In this document: positions 8,112 through 12,373 of the stretch, in pieces
Layout of the letters: each line of letters opens with the position of its first letter
How positions within the stretch are numbered: position 1 is the first letter of the stretch
From: Gammaproteobacteria bacterium
Lineage (GTDB): Bacteria; Pseudomonadota; Gammaproteobacteria; Steroidobacterales; Steroidobacteraceae
DNA length: 12,373 nt
Reading direction: 5' to 3'
Assembly (NCBI GenBank): GCA_030830595.1
Contig: JAURMS010000236.1
Coordinates: forward strand, 1 to 12,373
Program-made: the position numbers and the translations under genes
Notes under the pieces: generated by a model
The model's database searches: none
What the model was told of the DNA's origin: nothing
What the model saw: the letters and a program-made list of their open reading frames with translations, nothing else

Positions 8112-8123
8112 AAAGGAGCCTTT
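8112..8123. repeat. Inverted repeat over the adaptor ribosome-binding region
   Basis: AAAGG-AG-CCTTT is a 5-bp dyad centred 10-11 nt before the adaptor ATG. It contains the only Shine-Dalgarno-like bases (AAAGG, minus strand 8123-8119). The 2-nt centre is too tight for a stable RNA loop, so a protein site or chance are both possible. Confidence 0.3.
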
Positions 8124-8347
8124 GGGAATTCAGGCGACGCCAAAGCGGATTGACGTGCAACGGGCAGGGCGGACGGAACCGAGGCAACATAGCGCTGCAC
8201 CAGCGGCCAGCCGAAATGTTCTAGCTATTGCCATTCCCCCCGTCCCGCCTACGCCGCCCAAGACCGATCCATATGGGCGAGATCGTCCCATGCTTCGTTC
8301 CCATCGCGCATCCGACGCGTGGGATCCCAAACCGGGAAACGACTCAT

Positions 8348-8363
8348 GTGCCGCACTCGGCAC
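8348..8363. repeat. Hairpin-forming inverted repeat in the divergent intergenic region
   Basis: GTGCCG-CACT-CGGCAC is a perfect 6-bp stem with a 4-nt loop, about 50-60 bp upstream of the -35 box proposed for the TAXI gene. It has no T-run on either side, so it reads more like a protein site or structural element than a terminator. Confidence 0.35.
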
Positions 8364-8382
8364 CGGCGCTAGCATAAAGTCT

Positions 8383-8394
8383 AAGCGTTCGCTT
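8383..8394. repeat. Inverted repeat AAGCG-TT-CGCTT
   Basis: A 5-bp dyad with a 2-nt centre about 11 bp upstream of the proposed -35 box. It could be a repressor or activator site for the plus-strand promoter or for the efflux operon on the other strand. The short length makes chance possible. Confidence 0.3.
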
Positions 8395-8404
8395 CTCATC
8401 AACA

Positions 8405-8433
8405 TTGTCCTCCCAGGACAGTTCTTTGATAAT
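8405..8433 (+). promoter_or_regulatory. Sigma70-like promoter for the TAXI gene
   Basis: A -35 box TTGTCC (8405-8410, 4 of 6 consensus bases) and a -10 box GATAAT (8428-8433, 5 of 6) are separated by exactly 17 bp. Transcription would start near 8440, giving a leader of about 200 nt before the ATG at 8640. No other site in this gap scores as well by eye, and I found no comparable promoter on the minus strand for the efflux operon. Confidence 0.5.
8406..8420. promoter_or_regulatory. Dyad-symmetric operator candidate over the -35 box
   Basis: TGTCCT-CCC-AGGACA is a perfect 6-bp inverted repeat with a 3-bp centre that overlaps the -35 box TTGTCC and the start of the spacer. This position is where a dimeric repressor would block RNA polymerase. 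I do not recognise the motif as the site of a named regulator. Confidence 0.4.
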
Positions 8434-8639
8434 GTGCGACAACCAATGGCTTGCGCCGCTGGTGGCGTGCACGGACAGGGCGCCGGGTATGCATGCGATC
8501 GGCAGGTCGTGAGTGCCCTGCGCAATATTCCTCGTGCCAGGCAGATCGGGGGCGCACGCTTCGAACATCGAGCCGTCAAGGTGTCGCCGCGGACTTGCAG
8601 CGATCCGGACGCGATGGGCCAGGCAACACGAGGCTGAAC

Positions 8640-9455
8640 ATGGGCAGGAGTGACGAACACCCTCCGGGCCGTCATCGCCTGATTATCATCCTCGTCGCGG
8701 TGGCGCTTGGGGTGGTCGGTATCGGCGTCATGCTGATGCTGTGGAAACCGCTGCCCGAACGGTCCCTGGTCATGGCCGGCGGTGCTCGAGGGGGACCCTA
8801 CGATACTTTTGCCAGGGACTACGGCGAGATCCTCGCCCGCCAAGGGGTCGAGTTGCGGGTCCAGACCACCGCGGGTTCGCGTCAAAACGGCGAACTGCTG
8901 CGTGACCCTGGTTCGGGCGTCGACGCAGCCTTCGTCCTCGGCGGTACCATGACCCGATCAGCGGCAGATGACCTGGTCTCACTCGGCACCGTCTTCTACG
9001 AGCCAGTCTGGTTCTTCTGCCGTTGCGACACATCGTCTGCATCCATAGACGACCTGCCGGGTCCGCGGATATCGATCGGGCCGTATGGCAGCGGCAGTCG
9101 CGACGTCGCGCTCGATATGTTCGAGCTCAACGGCGTGGACACCACGGCTCTCGAGCTGCTGGACCTGACACCAGCCGAGGCTGCGGACAGCCTCGCCGCC
9201 GGAAAGATCGATGCCGCAATCCTGACCGCTGCATGGGAGGCGCCAGCGGTGCAGAGACTGCTGCTAGCGCCGCACGTTCGCCTGGTGAGCTTCTCGCGTG
9301 CCGATGCCTACGTGGCTCTGTACCCGTTTCTCACCATGCTGAAGCTGCCGATGGGCGTCGCCAGCCTTGCTCTCAACCGGCCGCCCGAGGACGTCGTCCT
9401 GGTAGCGTTCAAGGCCAACCTCGTGGTGCGCCGGAGCATGCATCCGGCGCTGTAA
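8640..9455 (+). CDS. N-terminal fragment of the TAXI receptor (271 residues)
   Basis: This is the part that would be translated as far as the TAA. It keeps the N-terminal membrane anchor and most of both lobes of the solute-binding domain, ending RRSMHPAL. It lacks the last part of the binding domain, including the GQFPAAE segment, and the C-terminal membrane helix, so it would be held in the membrane by one helix only. Whether it folds or binds ligand cannot be told. Confidence 0.6.
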   Translation: MGRSDEHPPGRHRLIIILVAVALGVVGIGVMLMLWKPLPERSLVMAGGARGGPYDTFARDYGEILARQGVELRVQTTAGSRQNGELLRDPGSGVDAAFVLGGTMTRSAADDLVSLGTVFYEPVWFFCRCDTSSASIDDLPGPRISIGPYGSGSRDVALDMFELNGVDTTALELLDLTPAEAADSLAAGKIDAAILTAAWEAPAVQRLLLAPHVRLVSFSRADAYVALYPFLTMLKLPMGVASLALNRPPEDVVLVAFKANLVVRRSMHPAL

Positions 9456-9464
9456 TACCTGCTG

Positions 9465-9956
9465 GTGGAGGCGGCCACGGAGACGCACGGCCGGCCGGGC
9501 ATCTTCCAGTCAGCGGGACAGTTTCCTGCCGCGGAAGAGGTCGACCTGCCGCTCAGTCCGGACGCTAGACACTACTACAGGAACGGACCGTCATTGCTGC
9601 AGCGACAGCTGCCCTTCTGGATGGCGGAGGTAGTGCAGAGGCTGCTGCTGCTGCTGATCCCGCTGGTTGGTATCCTCTATCCCCTCGCCACCGGGCTGCC
9701 AAAGCTGTACCAGTGGCAGATGCGGCGCCGCATCTACCGTCTCTACGGCGAACTCAAGTGGATCGAGCGTGAACTGCAGTCGGCGCCGTCCGGGGCGCAG
9801 CGCGACGGTCTCATGGCACGTCTTGCTGCCCTCGACAGCCGCGTGACGCAAATGCGCCTGCCCAATGCATTTGCCCAGATGAGCTACCTGCTCAAGCAGC
9901 ACGTGCGGATGCTGCGCGAGGGGCTGGAACGGGGAGCACCGGATCGGACCGCGTGA
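9465..9956 (+). CDS. C-terminal fragment of the TAXI receptor
   Basis: The frame is the same as the upstream fragment and stays intact to TGA at 9954-9956. The first possible start is GTG at 9465, 9 bp after the TAA, but no Shine-Dalgarno precedes it, so reinitiation would be poor. The content is the end of the receptor domain, a hydrophobic helix (VVQRLLLLLIPLVGILYPL), and a basic, probably cytoplasmic tail with YQWQMRRRIYRLYGELKWIE and a coiled-coil-like end. Alone it has no evident function. Confidence 0.45.
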   Translation: MEAATETHGRPGIFQSAGQFPAAEEVDLPLSPDARHYYRNGPSLLQRQLPFWMAEVVQRLLLLLIPLVGILYPLATGLPKLYQWQMRRRIYRLYGELKWIERELQSAPSGAQRDGLMARLAALDSRVTQMRLPNAFAQMSYLLKQHVRMLREGLERGAPDRTA

Positions 9957-9988
9957 CGTCTCCTTGATTTTTCCGAGTGTGAGCCTCG

Positions 9989-10030
9989 CTGCCGGACCGC
10001 CAGGCGGGGAAGTCGGCTCGAGGTCGGCAG
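9989..10030. repeat. Imperfect hairpin between convergent genes
   Basis: CTGCCGGACC (9989-9998) can pair with GGTCGGCAG (10022-10030) as a 9-bp stem with a one-base bulge and a 23-nt loop. It sits about 35 bp after the TAXI stop. No T-run follows, so it is only a possible transcription end or mRNA stabiliser. Confidence 0.25.
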
Positions 10031-10195
10031 TGTCGATGACTCCTGCTGCGCGCCTGAGGAACCTCTGCGTTCGGCGGCAACGAGGTGCTTGATCCGATAG
10101 TCGTCCCGGAGGGTTTCGCTCAGCGACGGGCGCAGGGGGCGGGCATTCCAGCCGGCCAGGATCCCCTCCCACCAGGGTGCTCGTACAGCAGCCAT

Positions 10196-10213
10196 GGCTC
10201 GCGCATGCGGGCC
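10196..10213. terminator. Possible hairpin after the HupE/UreJ gene
   Basis: GGCTCGC-GCAT-GCGGGCC is a 7-bp stem with one T-G pair (C-A mismatch on the other strand) and a 4-nt loop, starting 5 bp beyond the HupE/UreJ stop. It lacks a T-run on the minus strand, so it is a weak terminator candidate. Confidence 0.25.
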
Positions 10214-10218
10214 GGGTA

Positions 10219-11229
10219 TCAGAACGTCGCGACGCGCTGCAGGACCCAGAATGCCGCGGTACAGCCGATTGCGTAGGCTGGCAGAGCCGCCACGAAAGGA
10301 GGAGCGGGTCGCAGTTCGAGACCCCGCGCCAGGCGACTCATCAGCGCGACCGCAGCCAGGGCGCCGGCGATGAAGAACAGCTGGCCAGCCTCCACGCCCA
10401 GGTTGAAGAACAGCAGCGCCGCTGGAACGGCGGCCTGTGGGAGTCCGATCTGGGCAAGCGCGCTGGCGAAGCCGACCCCGTGCAGCAGGCCGAAGGCAAA
10501 GGCGATCAGCCAGGGCCGTTCGCTGGTCAGGCTGCGGCGCCCCTGGCGCAGATGCACGACCTCGGCTGCCACGAAGGCGATAGAGAGCGCGATCAGCGCC
10601 TCGATCGGCGCCACCGGCACCGTGATGACGCCAAGGGGGGAGGCGGTCAGGGTGATGGAATGCGCAACGGTAAACGAAGTGATCGTGCCCAGCAGGCTCC
10701 GCCAGCCGGAAACCAGCAGCAGCAGCGCCGCGACGAACAGCAGGTGATCGATGCCGCCGAGGATGTGCTCCACGCCCAGCCGGAAATAGGTGCCGGCGAT
10801 CTGGCCGAGGCTGCGGCGGCCGACCAGCACGGCATCCGGCTGTGATGGCGTGAGGCGCACTGTCTCGGTGCCGCCGTTACCGTCATCGATGCGCGCCAGC
10901 ACGTCGGTGGAGGTGCGCTCCAGCCCGTCGATTCGCAGGGTCCCGCCGCCGAGTCCGCCGGGGCAAGTGGCGATCCAGCGCGAAATATAGGCGGCGCCGT
11001 CCCAGCGCAGTTCGCCCGGCGCAGCCTGGTCGCAGACTGAGGGCAGGCGGACGGCGATCGGCATTGGGCGGCCGCCGACCGCCGGAATCTTCCAGACAAC
11101 GGCGTATCGATCCGGCCCGGCGGTTCTCAGCTCCAGGTAGCCGGGTTCGAGCGCATGGGCCTGTGCTGGCCCGCCCGGGATCAAGGCGGCGAACAGCCCC
11201 AACAACGTGGCGATGACGGCCCCCGTCAC
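10219..11229 (-). CDS. HupE/UreJ-family membrane protein with exported N-terminal domain
   Basis: A 336-residue protein. The start is GTG at 11229-11227, overlapping the upstream stop by 4 bp (GTGA). A Sec signal peptide (1-24) ends PAQA, so cleavage would leave mature HALEPGYLEL. Residues 25-145 form a beta-rich exported domain with two cysteines (66, 89) that could pair. Residues from about 147 to the end are a multi-helix membrane domain with family motifs: GVEHILGGIDHLLF (152-165), FTVAHSITL (186-194), EALIALSI (210-217) and FGLLHGVGFA (246-255). The His/Asp/Glu residues in these helices are possible metal ligands. Classical HupE/UreJ proteins are nickel or cobalt permeases of hydrogenase and urease loci, but no such enzyme is encoded here, so metal transport is inferred. 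It is the last gene of the DUF3604-parvulin operon. Confidence 0.9.
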   Translation of the reverse strand: MTGAVIATLLGLFAALIPGGPAQAHALEPGYLELRTAGPDRYAVVWKIPAVGGRPMPIAVRLPSVCDQAAPGELRWDGAAYISRWIATCPGGLGGGTLRIDGLERTSTDVLARIDDGNGGTETVRLTPSQPDAVLVGRRSLGQIAGTYFRLGVEHILGGIDHLLFVAALLLLVSGWRSLLGTITSFTVAHSITLTASPLGVITVPVAPIEALIALSIAFVAAEVVHLRQGRRSLTSERPWLIAFAFGLLHGVGFASALAQIGLPQAAVPAALLFFNLGVEAGQLFFIAGALAAVALMSRLARGLELRPAPPFVAALPAYAIGCTAAFWVLQRVATF

Positions 11230-12077
11230 GGACGTACTTCGTCCGGCACCGGTGCGCCGGCAATCTGCACGACGTAGCGGCTGCGCAGTCGTGCATAAAC
11301 ATCCTTGCGTGCTTCGGCCGCACGGGCGGCCGACCAGTCCCTGGCCACGCTCTCTCGAACCTCTTCGAGAGTGGGGATCCTGCCGGGCGTGCTGCCGGTG
11401 ACTCGCACGAGGTGGATGCCGTAGCCCGAAGTGACCGGCCCGCTCCAGACGCCCTGCGGAAGTTCCCGCAGCAGCCTGAAGAAGCCTTGGCCGAACACGC
11501 GATCGACGGCCAGCGGCGGGGACAGGCCCAGTTGTCCGGGCAGCAACGTACGCTTGCCCATCGCAGCAAAATCGGCATCCGGTGCAGCACGCAGCGACCC
11601 GAGCACACGGTCGACCTCCTCGCGCGCAGGATCGGTGCCGAGGAACACCTGCTGCAGGGCGACCTGGGCCGCGCGGCGGTAGGCCTCGGGATTCGCGGCG
11701 AGCCAGGCCGCCAGTTCGGCATCGGTCGGCGCCTGACGGTCGGCAACGGCGTCGCTGATGAACTCCATCTTCATGCGCAGGCGCTGGCGGACGACGATGT
11801 CGTCGCGGTCCAGCCCCAGGGCCAGGGCCTCGCGATAGTAGATCTCCTCACGAAGGTAGTCCTCGATCAGCCCCGTCAACTCCTTCTCGGTCGGCGGGCG
11901 CGACCACGTCGACTCGAAGGCGGCGCGCAGCAGCTGCAGGCGATCGGGGCCGATGGCGATGATCTCGGCCGGCGGCTGCCGTGGAGGGGCGATCGCTGCG
12001 TAGACGCCGAAAATCGCGCCGCCCAGGAGGAAGAACTGGAGCAGCGGCTCGCGCAGGAGCCGCGACAGGCTGGTCAT
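11226..12077 (-). CDS. Membrane-anchored parvulin-type (PpiC) peptidyl-prolyl isomerase
   Basis: A 283-residue protein. The start is ATG at 12077, 26 bp after the DUF3604 stop, with a purine-rich GAGAGGCGAG upstream. The N-terminus REPLLQFFLLGGAIFGVYA (9-27) is a single membrane anchor, and the rest should be periplasmic. Residues 37-115 are a helical, SurA/PrsA-like chaperone arm with EREEIYYREALALGLDRDD-type helices. Residues 136-228 are the parvulin domain, ending GVWSGPVTSGYGIHLVRV (209-226), a clear family signature. In the first strand (VALQQVFLG, 139-147) Gln stands where many parvulins have His, so isomerase activity is uncertain and chaperone action is possible. A basic helical tail follows. 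Anchored PpiC proteins of this form are often found beside HupE/UreJ and DUF3604 genes; that is from memory. The stop overlaps the HupE/UreJ start. Confidence 0.9.
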   Translation of the reverse strand: MTSLSRLLREPLLQFFLLGGAIFGVYAAIAPPRQPPAEIIAIGPDRLQLLRAAFESTWSRPPTEKELTGLIEDYLREEIYYREALALGLDRDDIVVRQRLRMKMEFISDAVADRQAPTDAELAAWLAANPEAYRRAAQVALQQVFLGTDPAREEVDRVLGSLRAAPDADFAAMGKRTLLPGQLGLSPPLAVDRVFGQGFFRLLRELPQGVWSGPVTSGYGIHLVRVTGSTPGRIPTLEEVRESVARDWSAARAAEARKDVYARLRSRYVVQIAGAPVPDEVRP

Positions 12078-12103
12078 GAAACTCGCCTCTCTAGCCGGCC
12101 AAC

Positions 12104-12373
12104 TCAGTTTGGCGAATACCAGATCGGCGAGGTGTAGGCGCGCTCCTGCACGTCCACCGGCGCGCCTTCAGGGATGTTCACGCCGAACACCTTCGCGTCG
12201 TAGGTCGTCCAGCGTGGCGTCGGAATCTCCAGGACGCGGACGTAGTAGAACGCGAGCCTGGAGGAGTCGAAGGCGTCGTCGACCCAGAACGCCTGCAGGA
12301 ACGGGGCACCGATGGCGTTGGTATAGGTCGCTTCGGCCACGTTCACCGTGCTGCCGACCGCCGGCAGCTTGCC
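12104..12373 (-). CDS. C-terminal part of a DUF3604 protein
   Basis: The frame runs in from the window edge and ends in TGA at 12106-12104, giving 89 residues; a GTG at 12346 lies inside the gene and is not the true start. The tail carries the recognisable DUF3604 ending: VGSTVNVAEATYTN, then FYYVRVLEIPTPRWTTYDA and ERAYTSPIWYSPN at the very C-terminus. DUF3604 proteins are large (about 600 residues or more), usually exported, and probably metal-dependent hydrolase-like; no substrate is established that I know of. It is the first visible gene of the operon that continues with the parvulin and HupE/UreJ genes. Confidence 0.85.
   Translation of the reverse strand, partial: GKLPAVGSTVNVAEATYTNAIGAPFLQAFWVDDAFDSSRLAFYYVRVLEIPTPRWTTYDAKVFGVNIPEGAPVDVQERAYTSPIWYSPN

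Larger units (their letters stand above)
8108..8639. other. Divergent intergenic region, no convincing gene
   Basis: A 532-bp gap between the divergent adaptor and TAXI genes. Six-frame reading gives only unrecognised open stretches, two of which are extensions of the flanking frames. It holds the promoter and inverted repeats listed separately. No tetR-, marR- or lysR-like regulator gene is present here, although such a gene often sits beside RND operons. Confidence 0.7.
8640..9956 (+). pseudogene. TAXI-family TRAP solute receptor, interrupted by an in-frame stop
   Basis: The full reading frame is 438 codons, the usual size for the membrane-anchored TAXI receptors, but codon 272 is TAA (9453-9455). 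The start is ATG at 8640, with GAGG at 8630-8633 placed 6 nt upstream. Residues 13-35 are a membrane anchor. The receptor domain carries GGARGGPYDTFARDY (47-61), TTAGSRQNGELL (86-97), DAAFVLGGT (104-112) and SIGPYGSGSRDVA (144-156), all typical of the TAXI fold, which binds small ligands such as organic acids. After the stop the same frame continues YLLVEAATETHGRPGIF and GQFPAAEEVDLPLS, then a second membrane helix. From memory of the family, the stop position is normally Gln (PAL-Q-YLL), so CAA-to-TAA explains it. No DctQ/DctM permease genes lie nearby. Sequencing error is the main alternative. Confidence 0.8.

Noticed and set aside
8130..8231. A signal-peptide-like start on the minus strand (MAIARTFRLAAGAALCCLGS) just upstream of the adaptor gene.
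   Set aside because: The frame ends after 34 residues, the G-run is too close to the ATG to serve as a ribosome site, and it has no recognisable mature part.
9453..9455. Recoding of the TAXI stop as selenocysteine or pyrrolysine.
   Set aside because: Those use TGA and TAG; this codon is TAA, and no recoding hairpin is evident after it.
9957..9980. The T-run GATTTTTCC just after the TAXI stop as a terminator.
   Set aside because: No stem-loop precedes the T-run, so it does not form a rho-independent terminator.
9884..10195. A minus-strand frame downstream of HupE/UreJ, whose first 45 codons look protein-like (PWWEGILAGWNARPLRPSLS and a helical stretch).
   Set aside because: It has no Shine-Dalgarno before the ATG, becomes Arg/Ser-rich, and runs into the antisense of the TAXI gene end. 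I do not recognise any family. A decayed gene remnant is possible but unsupported.

Overview
The window is GC-rich DNA with tightly packed genes, 4-bp start/stop overlaps, several lipoprotein signals and a MexAB-OprM-type tripartite efflux operon. This fits a Gram-negative proteobacterium, most likely a gammaproteobacterium with an environmental lifestyle; the sequence alone does not identify the genus. There are no RNA genes, CRISPR arrays, insertion sequences or phage genes.

Layout. (1) 1-2324, plus strand: the tail of an unknown gene, a two-domain VOC (glyoxalase-fold) lipoprotein, a translationally coupled 61-residue Gly/Tyr-rich lipoprotein, and a secreted beta-propeller-like protein. 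(2) 2391-8107, minus strand: a complete RND efflux operon in the order adaptor, inner-membrane pump, outer-membrane channel. The genes are separated by 3 bp and then overlap by 4 bp, a hairpin followed by ATTTT closes the operon, and no regulator lies next to it. (3) 8108-8639: a 532-bp divergent intergenic region with a good sigma70-like promoter on the plus strand and several inverted repeats. (4) 8640-9956, plus strand: a TAXI-family TRAP solute-receptor gene cut by an in-frame TAA at codon 272, with the rest of the protein readable in the same frame. (5) 9957-10218: a convergent gap with two hairpin-capable stretches. (6) 10219-12373, minus strand: a tight operon encoding the end of a DUF3604 protein, a membrane-anchored parvulin-type prolyl isomerase and a HupE/UreJ-family membrane protein.

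How they work together. The three RND genes form one envelope-spanning proton-driven export machine. The DUF3604, parvulin and HupE/UreJ genes look like one functional module at the cell envelope. It has no established function that I know of and is the best candidate here for an undescribed system. The first plus-strand block is a run of small exported proteins, two of them coupled by an ATGA overlap. The TAXI gene appears broken by one nonsense change, unless the stop is a sequencing error.
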